DNA of 64,000 bases from Saxidomus purpurata (Eukaryota > Mollusca > Bivalvia > Venerida > Veneridae), in contig JAFMSR010000010.1 in NCBI GenBank assembly GCA_022818135.1, forward strand, positions 32,567,504 through 32,631,503, in the 5' to 3' direction. The notes below the pieces were generated by a model. That model did not search any database and was not told where the DNA came from. It saw nothing but the letters and a program-made list of their open reading frames with translations. A program made the translations under genes and the position numbers. This document shows, in pieces, positions 1 through 12,700 of this stretch. The first letter of the stretch is position 1, and each line of letters starts with the position of its first letter.

Positions 1-2515
1 ACCATATGTTGATTTGTTGAATATTGCGATATTGTTTACCGCATGCATGTGTCGCCAGGCAGACAAAGTATTAACAAGGGAACGTGGATCAAATTCACGC
101 TGCCCTGCTAACTACTGATAAGGGCTACTTCTTTTATGTCACTTTCGGTATACATTGTTCAAAGATAGGGGTACTTCATCTTGTGCACGGTGGTCGTCCC
201 CAAGTATTCTCCTATCTGTAGGATGCGTGAAAAATTGTATATTCATCTTGGACCTGTACTGATTAGGCATGCACTAGCAGATAACGTTAATACTTACTAT
301 AAATATGAAATTAGCGTATTTTATATATGAAGTGATAATTTCGCAATGAGTATGATAAGGTTAAATACTGGAAAAATTCACAAATAACAGTCTTAAGTAA
401 ACTAGGAAATTGTTCATTCGGAGCAGAAAAAATGTCTGGCAAATCAATTGAAGCTGGGTGTACTGAGAACCATGTCTAAGAAATCAAGGAACATTTATGT
501 CTAATTGCAGTAATTGTGGGTAGAATCGATGCTTTAAATTGTCCCGACTACTGTATTCGACAAAACTTCAGGAAATCCTGATTTTCTTCAGTCCAAGAAC
601 AAACAATTTGAGTTGACATATAAATGAGCAATTTTCTATTTACCCCATTATTGTGCATGATTGAGTGGTATTAGGCACAGGTAATGGTTGCTATGGTGAC
701 GTAAAGCTGATTCCACCGAGATTTAACACTTTTCACGGCATTAGCACCGTGAGGAATTAGGAATTACGACTAGATTATGTGTATTTTTTTCGCTAATAGG
801 AAGCCTTTTGAATTGTTACTATAACATGGCATAAGCTTAATAAATTGATATCCAAAAAAAAATGCCCGATTTTCACATAAAAAAAAGAAAAAAAATGTTT
901 GCCCATAAATGGAATTCTTCTTTTAACAACAGCTACTTTTTTATGAGTCAGTGTTAAAGGGCTGCATCTTTTGAATTGGGGATATTGTAGTTAACATGGT
1001 TGTAGCATTAAGAGTAATTTTCCTGGTGTGCAAAGTTACATGGACGAGTGTAGGTAGCCTTTGTTCACTGTGTATAATTAACGAGACAGGAAGCGCACAA
1101 AGCTTGATTATACCGGCTCAAAGGACCCGGCTGCTGTTCGCTTCCATAATAATCATAGATCAGATTAAAACATGGCCATGAGTAACGATGGAATAATGCA
1201 GGTATTTCAGCGGAGCTTTTCATGTTGAAATTGCATAGAAAAAATACAGGAAATTGATTTTCATTCAATTTTTTTTCTTTTTCTATAAAAAAATACGCAG
1301 GAAGGCAGAATTCCCTTCGTGTTGAGGTAGCGTGTCATTTTAGAGCCGTATTTATGGGAAAGAAGCATTTGTTACAAGTGCTCCGATTTTTTTCCATCAA
1401 CAAATACAGACAAAGCATAGGCACCCTGAATAGAATCCGTGTTGGTCCGAAATGAAACAGGAAGTTATAAGGGGACTTACAACTGGAAATTCTGTCCTTT
1501 AATGGTACACATTTTGAGCATCTGTTGAAGGTACAGGCTGATTATGGCCTGCACTGGTTGAGAAGGCCGTATCACTTGCCGCCAGCAGGGTACGAGAGTT
1601 ATAGTGGCAGTACAGTAACATTGGAAGAATACAGCCTACGGCAGCGCATATGCCTTGTTTACTATTTTAGTAGTATTCCTTTATTTCATTCATTCACAAT
1701 TATTGAATTTGCAAATCTTTTGAGAGCAATTTAATCATGATCCCATTTATTGCCATATTGATTATGGACCAGATTGTTCAGACTGTTTTGAACTAGTCGT
1801 CGATACACTACATTGATTCCATGACCCATTTCGATACCAGAATTATTACAAACCGATAGTATGGATGACAAAAATAGGGAAAATCCAAACGACACTGTGT
1901 TTTCTTCGAGATTGATTTCTGATAGACAAATTCCTTCAATCTAATGTTTTATTGATGGTAGCATGGGGGTGTTTATGAATTGATTTTTCATGGAGTCACC
2001 TAAGGTGAATTGAACAATTAACAATCTTTCAATCTTTGGAAATAAATTTCATGTTGTATAATTATGGTAGTTAATTTAAAAATTCTAAACTCTGATAAAT
2101 GAAGAGACTTGAAATTTACCATATAAAATAAATCCATATAAATTAGCTTTAAGGACACAAAGCAAAATATTCTTCAGATATTTAAATCATTTTATGTATT
2201 CGTTTTTGCCTGGTGACTTTAAAATTTATTTTTCCATTTGGAGTTAAAGCTTGTTTCAACAGAATTTCATTGATATATAGAATGGCAGTTTTTCTAACCA
2301 TTGTTCCTGGGATGGGTGCTCAGCTTGCATTGTGTGCTTTGGATGAAATTGACAATTCAAATATTGATGGCCGTTAAATCTTTGACTTGTGGATGGTAGA
2401 TATTATTTTGGCACATATATGACAGTGTCTATAGATGTCTTTTGAAAGAATTAAAATGTAATAAAACATATAGAATTTACAGAAAGAGTCAAATTTTACA
2501 AATGGAAGGTTTCTA

Positions 2516-2538
2516 GGGGTGGGGGTGGGGGGGGGGGG
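2516..2538 (+). repeat. G-rich simple sequence
   Basis: A 23-base run of almost pure G, interrupted by two T residues, in the onecut intron. It could form a G-quadruplex in RNA or DNA, but nothing nearby suggests a role. Confidence 0.8.
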
Positions 2539-2659
2539 AGAGAACCTTTAGTGTAGTCCTACAAGAGTGTCTTATTTTAAGTTCATTTTTGCACGTAAGT
2601 AACCTTCCAGAATGGAAAGATTTGAAAATGTTTGACAAGACTTACTGCTTGCCCTTCCT

Positions 2660-2865
2660 AACTCACCTTGCTGACAGTGATTCTAACCATAGCAACCACT
2701 GTAGATCATGATCAGCTTACTCATCCATATAATGGGGATCATTGTCTCCATTGTTCATTAATCACATTGTGAGTACATCATTCTTTGACAAATTAATACT
2801 ACTGTTCAAAATAGAAAGGCAGACATAATTATTTAAGAAATTTAACAGAGTAAGGGTTAAGTTAG
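2660..2865 (+). repeat. Dispersed ~200-bp clam repeat, copy 1
   Basis: The core reads GTAGATCATGATCAGC, followed after about 100 bases by a 'TACTGTTCAAAATAGAAAG' block and a 3' end resembling 'TTTAACAGAGTAAGGGTTAA'. The same ordered blocks recur at 19.3, 25.8, 30.1 and 52.5 kb. I recognise the family as abundant in venerid-type clam genomes, from memory rather than by search. No coding capacity or polymerase III boxes were seen. Confidence 0.6.
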
Positions 2866-5800
2866 TGATGTTTTCTCTCTGTCAACTCTAGACTTGGAAA
2901 CTGATCTTCGTTCCCATCATGATTCAGTCTTTGTTCTCAACAGTTTTAAAGTCTTAACCTCAACCCGGCATCTGTTGACAGAATATAACAGTTTTAATTC
3001 TTTCTACATGACTGGTCCTAGCCACGTTTCTTGCTTTGAGGGTGTTCACATTCTTTTTACATTTTCCTGGGACTGGTAAACCTGAGAACATATGTTCCAG
3101 TTTGAAAATGCTCTTGTGCAAATTCATGTTTCATAAAATATTCATTGCGACTACAAAAGCTACGATATTGTGACACGCGTTAACAGTCGTAATTCTCTTG
3201 TCCTTAGTATTTGTTTAGTCATATCTCACTATTTACCTTAGCTAACGGTGAAAAATAGCCAAACAATAACGTTCTCCAAATTATTTGGCGAAATAATAGC
3301 ACCAGGATCGTAATGTGACTGGGCAATGAATAAAAGAGACAATTGACTTCTTCTGTAGCACTCAAATTTAACAACCTTGTGTATTTACAAATGTGAAAAT
3401 ATAATTATCAAGAATGCAAGATCTTTTATTTTGTTGGAGAATAGATGAATAGAACAAAAAGTCTATTTCAATTTCGAAAATAGATAATAAAAAAGAAACT
3501 GTTACAACATATATGGCTAAATGTTTTGAACTAGTATTCAAGAAAGACTAAGGATCACATAGCAATCCATATGGCGTAGCCCAGCTGTACCTCTAATTTC
3601 ATGGTGACTGGCTGCGATCAAAGATTTTAAATCGGCATAGAAATTATAATGATACAGGGTTGCTGAGGACTTGATTTGTACAGAGCAAGTAAATGATTGC
3701 AAAGCTTGGACGAGTGGATGGTGACAGGCTGTCCTGCTTTGGTTGTGGTTTTTTTGTTGCTGAAATTTTTTCTTGTAGGTTGGGATAATATTCTCAATAA
3801 AGCTGTTTATTTTAAATTTTGTTACCTAGGGGTTTGAAGGAGTTTGAAATAAATTTTGAAGTTGCCTGTACTGAAGATATTTCATTTTAGCTGGACTGTC
3901 AGTTCTTTAATAATTGCTTTTCTTTCTTTGTTTGCTCGTTCCATCTTGTGTTGAAACCTTGCACAAGTTACACTAAATCTTAGACTTGGGTATTTTTTTT
4001 GAGGGAGTCAAGAGTCAGGAAACACAAATTTATAGGAAGGACTTGCATTTTAAATTTGTTACTTGTAATTTTAACTGTTTCAGTAAATACATCATTGTTT
4101 AACAGCAAAAGGGACAATCCCGCCCCCTCTCCCCCCTTCCTCCACATGTTACAGAATGGCTGAAATGCATTGTTTGGTCTAACTTTAAAGCATTATGTGA
4201 CCCATTCAAACTGTCTCCATGAATTTAAACAAACATTTATACAGCAGTGTTATGTGGCCATTTCCGTTGATTCTGGTCTGTTTGCATCATGAAAATTGAC
4301 CTACTCCATTTGTTTACATTCATTAATGGTGTCCATTGTCCATGTATGGTTGTGTTATGTTTATGAAGTGATCTAAGCTGCCATCAGACCTTTGTTATGA
4401 CACAGCGTGATGCTGTTTAGTCAAAGCAGTGGACACAAGGCAATTATATCGACACACTTTTTGCTGACAGCAATTATGGTAGTGGATAGTTTGTTATGTA
4501 AGTCATGGCAACCCACAGAGCTTTTGTTGGTCAGCTCTGATTGTACGCACTGAGAGTCATTTGTCATCTTAAAGTCAGCTAATCTCCATGGAAAATGAGG
4601 CTTCGGCCAGTTTTATTGTCACTATTGCTACTGGTGGTAGTGAAAAGTTTCATTGTCTTCTAACTGAGATAGTGAAGAGTTTTGCTTTCTGTCACACAAT
4701 GCCCTCATCGAGATATTTTGTAATGATAGTATACAGCTTTTTGACAATTTTAAATTAGGCAGATTTTTATCTAGAATAGTAAGTTAGCGAGATAAACGAA
4801 ACAAGGCAACAAAACCAGACAAAGCGACAATAGTCAGTTGTGTAATATAGTTACGCACGTTCTTCCCCGTTCTTCAGAACACTTTTTTTGCACTGGAAAT
4901 AATCCCAGAAAGTGAAACTTTTGAGCAATCTACAAATTTCCTAATATAGTGATGAAAGTTTCCTATGAAGTCTGGAACATTCTAGTGGTGAGAGTTTGGT
5001 GGGCTGTGGCATTACCGGAAATATACCCTAGATTTTATGTTCATTTTTCATCCATTTTATGTAACAGATTCTGAGCAGATTGCAATTTAGCAGTTCCATG
5101 TTGTCAGGGTTTAATAATGCGTATTATTTTTAGACTTTTATTTTCCTATCTGAAACATTAAATGGCCATTTCTGACATTGATTGCAAAATAAATTGTTGT
5201 ATTGGTATTTAATGAGGTGACTTACTGCTGTTGTGGGACAATATTGGTGGTTTTTGGACAATATCATTGTTGTTGGATAATTTTGGCTAATTCCTACACA
5301 CAATGTCACTGTGGATGATACTGGTTTATACTATTGAATAAAAGAAAATCGCCAAATGATAGACATGCTTACAGTAGTGTTGATAATCTTTTGCTAAGTG
5401 GGATATTATCAGTACCTTATCACATAATTATCATAAGTAAATGTTTGAACTGTACTGCTAATGGATAAATCTATTTTGTCCCATCCAAATATTTGGAAAA
5501 AGGTGCATTGTTTTCGACATGCACTTGTCATTTAAAACATTAAAATGCGCTGAACGTCGGCAACTTTAGTACATGAGCAGCGGGACATGTACATGAATGA
5601 ACATGCTGTTTTTGATCATCTTATGTGCATCACTATATATATGCATGATATTTTTGATCGTTTTATGTTTTGGCTTGCATTCTTACATGCATTTTGAAAT
5701 GCAATGAAGGGTTTTGAACCAGTTGCTATCAACAGTTTGCAATGTGACAGATTTCTGCATATAAACGCTGATAAACTCATGTTTAAGCTTTTGATATTGT

Positions 5801-5928
5801 AATTTTTATTTTGGGGCTGAATGATCTATTTGTTTTAACCTCTTTATATAAAACGCAGTCAAATTCTTTGCTAGCGTCACAGTTGTGCTGGTATGAGTCC
5901 TTAGCTATCCCTGCAGCCCTTCACATTG

Positions 5929-7444
5929 CAGGGCTCTTAATGCACCAAGCAGCCGACTTTAAAAAGGACCTGGTCCACCTCATCTAGACTTCACTTGGCC
6001 CGAGGTCAACTGACCTGGACCAAAAATGTATCAATAAAAACTAAAATCACTAGCAAAAACATGTTTAAAAAATAAGTGACTTGAGCGGATTTTGAGTGAA
6101 AAATCGATCGCGGCACTTCGCTTTTATTTTATACTTTATTATTACATCATGAATTGAAAGTTGAAAAATACACCGTAAAAGCGATCTGTTACAATTAGAT
6201 TCTTTGAATCCCAAGGTTGATTCACACTTTTTTTTGCCGGGGGGTATTTTCATTGCGAATCGCGGCCGCTATACTATTACCGCGTTTTGATATCATCGTT
6301 TCAAAAAGTACTTTTATCTGAACCTTGTGTATATGTAAAAATTTATTTTGTGAAATATCCGCCGTAATTGGTCAATGTTTATTTTCCACTGTGCATTTGT
6401 CACTCGTGGTAGGGTGAAAAATATAGCCTGTCATAAAGGATGGCAAAATAACTCTTTCAATTTTGAAATTGTTTGCAAGTCCAAGCTATGAGATACCACT
6501 GATTGAGGTTCGTTAATTGATGAAAGCGAAAACTTATTTCTCTTACAATTAAATAGTTCCGAGTGTTGTTTATTCAAAACAAAACTACCGGAGTAATTTG
6601 TTCTGTTTGTTACAAAATCGTCCAGTTTCAGCGTGTCCGTATTTCCTTTGCCATTTATTGTGCTCTTTTTCAGCAACTGTGACAGTCGAATTTTTCCAGT
6701 AACAATTTTCTTATATTCATTTTAATGAATAACCTTTGCCGAGTGAAGTAATCTTTACTGCAAACTTCTGTTAATAATAGAGATAAAGCCGCAGGTGTCA
6801 CGAGATCAAAGAAGATCGCCGACACTTGTCGGCTCTAGTCAAGTTTCTTTGATCTTAGTAAAGCACGTGGCATTAAAAAGACAGATATATTTTGACAGTT
6901 TAAGACATGTACAAGTACTTGTTGACTTTGGATTATAAAAATATTAGTTTGGATGAGATAATGTTACGGTAAGTTTTATTTTTGTTGATACAATACATCG
7001 AAAACGCTACACACATGTACGTCGGTTGGCCTATGAATTTCAATTTAAAATGTATAAAAAACACAAAACAAAACGCGCGTTTATAAACATCTACGGAAAA
7101 GAATTTAAATTTGATATCTCGTAAACCCGTTCAATCACACCAAGTACGGCGATTTTATTAACCCCCGCAAAGTGCCGCAATATTTCTCCGTACTTGAAGT
7201 CACTCCAGGTTCTAAGTCACGCTATTTGGCGCGATTGGAGAGTATAAAACTAGATTTCAATTCGTTATAGATGGGTGTCGGGCACGTTATTAATTTGTTA
7301 TATAAACCCCTGACAAACAAAGATTTGTGCCATTGTCATCTCATTTTTGATGTGGACCGGCGGACCAGCTTACTGGACGGTCAGTTGGACCGTGGGCTTT
7401 TTAACTGGACACGGGCCAACGGTCCAGTGCTAAATCGAGCCCTG
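5929..7444. mobile_element. Decayed non-autonomous hAT-like element
   Basis: The left end begins CAGGGCTC (5929) and the right end, read inward on the minus strand, also begins CAGGGCTC, from 7444. Further similarity runs inward for about 110 bases: GCAC blocks, AAAAAGGACC against AAAAAGCCCA, repeated GGTCC motifs, and ACCAAAAATG against ACATCAAAAATG. The CAGGGCTCGA-type terminus is typical of hAT elements. The flanking 8 bases (TCACATTG and CCAAGCTT) do not form a target duplication, so either the element is old or its boundary differs. The 1.3-kb interior has no transposase-like frame. Confidence 0.5.
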
Positions 7445-9685
7445 CCAAGCTTTTCACTGGTCAATATGGGTACAGAACCAGAGTGTTGCCATGGAAGCCC
7501 TTAACTAAATTTGAAAATTCTTGAATGTATATCAAATGCTAAAAGAATGTGCTCATACCGTGGCTTTCTTGAAGAATTTGACTTCGTTTCAAGTGTATGA
7601 AATGTAGAAAAAGTATATATTTATGTTGTTTTAATTTTACGCTATGTCTTATTTTTTCAGTTGAATGCTAGCTATATTTGAGTTAACGTATGCTTTGTTT
7701 ATTGTTTCAGTTACATGGTAAGCTTAGCAGAAAGCAGGTATCCTGAATGCCTAAATAATTGACCAATCACAGCTCAGAGCCACTGGTACCTAGGCAAACT
7801 GAAGCCGGTTGTTTCTAAGCAAGAGACCGCATTTCCGTTAATATTTGTTACGAGATTGGATATCTTGTCCAGTCAGTTTGGTGTACATTGGCAAATTTGG
7901 TTGACAAAATTTAGTGTTGAAAATTATTCACTAAAAACATTCCCATGAAAACAGTTATTCTGGAATTTATTGGAATGTGCCTTATGAAAAAAAAAAGAGT
8001 CATTCAGTTTGGATATACCAGTGTGCTTTGTGTATGTGTACTGCGGTATAAAAATTACATCCGGTTATGGACGTATACCAGCATAACTGTACTAACAATG
8101 CCGGCTTTGTGTTTCTCGTACGTTTTGAATGACCATATTGTAAAAAAATAACTGCAGTTCATTCAAACAGTTACGAGAAACACTTATTTGACGACACAAA
8201 TTCTGGTGGAGTGAAAGAAAATGTTGAACTAAAACTCGGTTACCCTAAAACGTTTTTGTACTAATTCTTTTTCGTTCTGTACAAGTGCTATGTGGTACAG
8301 AACTTCAGTTCCGTTTTATTTTTTCACTAAAATTGGGACGTGGTCATAGAGGTAGAGATATAGTTATTCTCATATTCTCCAAGCTTGCTACAGAGTTTAT
8401 GATCAAAGTTATCTTTTTTACTAACATTGTTTTAATCTAAAACTGTCCTTGCAAGAACATGCTTTCATGCTCAAAAATGCTATCGAAACTTTCGCAGTTA
8501 CATGAATACTCCTGTTTTGGTTCAGTGTTTTTTCGCCCCACCAAAACTAATCCTAGTTGACATGAATATTTCATTTTAAGCCTTCTTCCTTGTATTTAGA
8601 TATGCCAATTCTTCCCGCAAGCTGCAGACGCACGCATCTTGGCAATGAAAGCATGACTTCTTCCAGTGCATTTGTATTTACACAGATTGTCCTGTAGAAA
8701 GTCTTCTGTTTTTCAGCAGTTATACGTTTACCTTGATTACTCATTCATAAGCCGACATCACGTTATATCATCATCTATCGAAACTATTTACGTTTTCAAA
8801 AAGCAGAAATTATTTTTGTACCTTTTCAAAGCTTTCACAGTTTCATAATATTTCGTCAACAAAAATTGTTAAGTTCATTCAGATGTAGCGAAATAGAAAT
8901 TGTTTTCACAATGTTATATGCATTATTTAGGGCTCATAAAGCCATCTATCTACAAGTCGACTTATGCATGAAATTGACTTATGTATATGAAATTACCAGT
9001 AAAAGTTGCTTCAATGTTATCCCTCCCTTTGCCGAGTCTTGTAGGAAGTCTGATAGCCGATTAAAAGATTCACACAAATAGGAGGCATCAAGTAAAAATG
9101 TCACTTTGCAGTACTGTAATATAAAATGTAATTATTTATAGCAAGTTTTTTGAAGTTGCATTATTGTTACTTAGTTCTGACATATTTATTCTTTTTATAA
9201 GATTCTGACTGATTCTGTTCTGTTACGTATAAAGTTTTGTAAAGTTCTCACTCTTTCATGTATATTTCTCTAGTCTCCTTTATCATAATAATATTTAAGA
9301 ATTGAAAATCCTGAGTTTTGTATCATTTTCTCATTTTAGTTTGGACGTGTATTTCCCAAGGAATATTTGATCTCAGTTTTGTATGTATATTGCAAACAAA
9401 GCAAAATATACCATAATACACCTATATGTATGATAGACTAAATAAAGTAGATGCCATATAAGGTACATGGGACAAGTATTGAAACACAGAATATTGCTAA
9501 TACAAATGGAGCAGCAAAAAATATAATAACCATAATCTTATTTTTAGATGGGTAGGTTTTGCATGTGGCACAAAATGTAAATAAGGAGCACGGGAAAGTT
9601 TTGCATGCGCTTGGTTCATAAGGGCTGTTATACTACAAGAGGTGTGTCTTGTATCTACATGTATGTATTAGGAAAAGATGGAGAT

Positions 9686-9704
9686 ACATATATATATATA
9701 TATA
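9686..9704. repeat. (TA)n microsatellite
   Basis: A short run of alternating A and T in the onecut intron. Similar short runs occur at 21645-21659 and 55612-55626. Confidence 0.85.
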
Positions 9705-12700
9705 ATCTGTCTTTGCCTTGTCAATGGTATTTATAAAAAAAACTAAAGTTGAAGGAAATCTTGAAGACCTTTCTTCATTGTTTAAAAGTGTCATTGCACC
9801 ATCAAAGTGAATAAGTGCATATATCAAGGAGCTACCATTGACCCAGCACAAGAAGCATGTATTGTTTTGTTTCCAAGGGGGTAAGTTTTTGTTTTTATCA
9901 GAGCATTGCAACAAATGCCAACATGCAAACTGATAGTCCACACTGTCTGCTATTTAGTTTGTAATTCTTAATTGAGAACCTCTATAAATACTGAAAAGAT
10001 GACAGGTCGATTTTAGTAATGTAATAGCAGAATTGAGTTAAATGCGGGATGACTTTCTTTTTTAACTTGCACTTTGGTGAGAAAATAAAAATCCAAAGAC
10101 AGCAGTGTCCCTGGGTTCATATGATGCTATCAGTGACTGGTTGCAGTAATGAATTTTGTAGATTAGTCCATGCTTGCGGCTTCCAGGGACAGGTGGACTG
10201 GTTATTTGTTCTCATTAGCAATTACTACCTTCTGTCACGAGGCCTTTAAATGTAATGACCAGGTTGTACAAAGACCAAGTAGTTGTCAGTTTTAGGCTAG
10301 AGATGAAGCCTATTTTGTATTTGTATTTTTAAAGTCTGTAAACAATAAAAATTCCCAAAATTAATTTACAATTTTTGTGTTTTCAGGTAAATTAAAAGCA
10401 AGTTACAAATGCAGTAAATAACGTAGATAATTATGACTAAGAAAGTACTTAAAGATAGATCTTTTTTATCGTTTACATATTTTTACGATTCATGTTAATA
10501 TTTTTGTGACCAGGTATCTCCATACATGCGACATGTTCCGAGGTACAAACAAGAACGTTTCCTTCATATCATAGCAATAAATGCGCATAAATTTCGCTTT
10601 TTGGTATGCACGTTCTGGGGTGCACATCCGTATTATGGTTTCGAAGATTTAAAGTATGAAAAATTTCGATGACATGTTTATTTAAGATTACGCTATGGGG
10701 AAGAAAAAGATAACCTAGAGAATGTTTTCTGTACACAAAACTATTATATATTCTTAAGGAGACGTCCACTGTTAGCCGGTTTACTGTCATTGTATGGACA
10801 ATATGATTCTTTTTCTCAGAAACATGTAGTTGTCCAACACACGACTGTTAAGACTACAGACAGTGTTACGAGTTCTGTCAGAACAGCAAGCTTGGCGTGT
10901 ATATTTCACTGGCAGAAAATACATTAGCCTTCTGTGAAATAGTATTCTTAGCACAATTGTTTGCTCCAGAGGGTTTTTTTCTGCAAGCATTTGGTTTTCT
11001 GACCCCCTGAGAGTTTCAATTAAGAGAAAGTGGTGTTTATATCCATTTTTATTTGTGAGAAAAAAATGAAACAAGGCCAGGCTGCGTCTACGATAAAATG
11101 TACTGTGTTTAGAACTATCGGATCATGGAAATTAGTCGCAAGAATCTTCCGGCTTAAAAATATGATTCTTAGCTATATTGCAAGGTGATTCCAGTTGTCT
11201 TTCTGTATAACCCAATTAATGTAATTCTGAGAACAATACATCACCGAGGGCAAGTGTTATGGAAAGGTCATGTGACTTAATGAAATTTGAACAAAGGGAA
11301 AAACGTGCACCATTCAATCATTGGTCATTATCAGTTTTGTCATCTATGGTTTAGTTTATGACTTTCATTTTACAAATCACCTCAGGCCTATACAAATGCA
11401 TTTAGGAGTTTCAATCTAGTAAAAATATTACATAGCCAGCTTTTATAGAGTCTACACAAACATAGATTTTCACAAAAAAGACCAGTTTTATGACAAGTGG
11501 TCCATGAAATTTTCTTTCAGTCTTCCTGCATTTATTTGAAAACCCGACACTATTCTTGTTTAAATAGCATAAGATAAGGTAAAATGTAAACATGTCCAAA
11601 CTTCGGTATTGACCTTTGACTCTTTGTGGTGACACAGAGGTGTTAAAATTACTACGAGAATATAACAAGGTTTAATATTCAGTGCGAATTCTTTGTCTGA
11701 TTGTCAAAACTTACACTTTCTGCTGGGGCAGCTGGATAAAGGGCCACCTGCCCCCTAAAAATCTAAGGGCAACCACAAAGCCTCTCATCTGTGTAAATAG
11801 CTCACTGAAATTTTTACTTCTATCCCCACATTTGAAAGCAGTAATAACTTGCTTAATAAGTTACTGCATTTTGATAATCTTAAATTGTGCAAAAAATATT
11901 GTTACAGAAGGAAAGAAAAGAAGTTGTAATACCAGTATGCAGCAGAATTTATAATCGTCTTGGTTCATTAACTGTTTTAGGATTCATAACTTAACAGGGA
12001 TTTTTGCCTGTACAGTTTACAGCCTTATTCATAAATGTAGGGAGTGCTGAATATAATTTAATGGAATTATGAATTTTAGAACCATATATTCCATAGACAT
12101 ACTACAGCAATTGCGTGAAATGATGCATTTTCTAGGACTTCACCACCCACAAGGGAATTCGGTAGACAAAAAATGTCTAGATACTTCAAAACTATAAATA
12201 AAACGTTTCCTAGATGATCAGTCTGTAATTTGAAAGCATTTTCAAAGAGGCGAGACCTTTTCTTTCCTTTTTTTCTTGTGAACTTTTACTGTCTGCGATT
12301 GCTAGTCTGTCGGCAAATCTTTGAGTATGACCTCACGTATGTAGAGATAGACCCCCATACAGACATTGAATAATTTATTCCAGTATTCCGAGTTTAGCAA
12401 TAAACAATTCCATGTATGGTACAATTATTTCCTTTAGCAGTACACGCTCGTACTTGATACCATGTGACGTCAATAGAATTGGCATATTAATCCCGAGTTT
12501 TTTTCTGCCAAATGTTGTCAAGGCAATTGAAACCACTGTGTAACAGAAGGCCTTGTGTTAATTTGACAACCCACACATGACGGCAAATATTGAGAGATTT
12601 TAAGTCTTAGTTTTGGAAAACCTAAAACATTGAAAAAGCTTTTGAAACATTTTCCTTAAATTAAAGGAATATTGTCATAGAAATCAGTTATGGTTATGTC

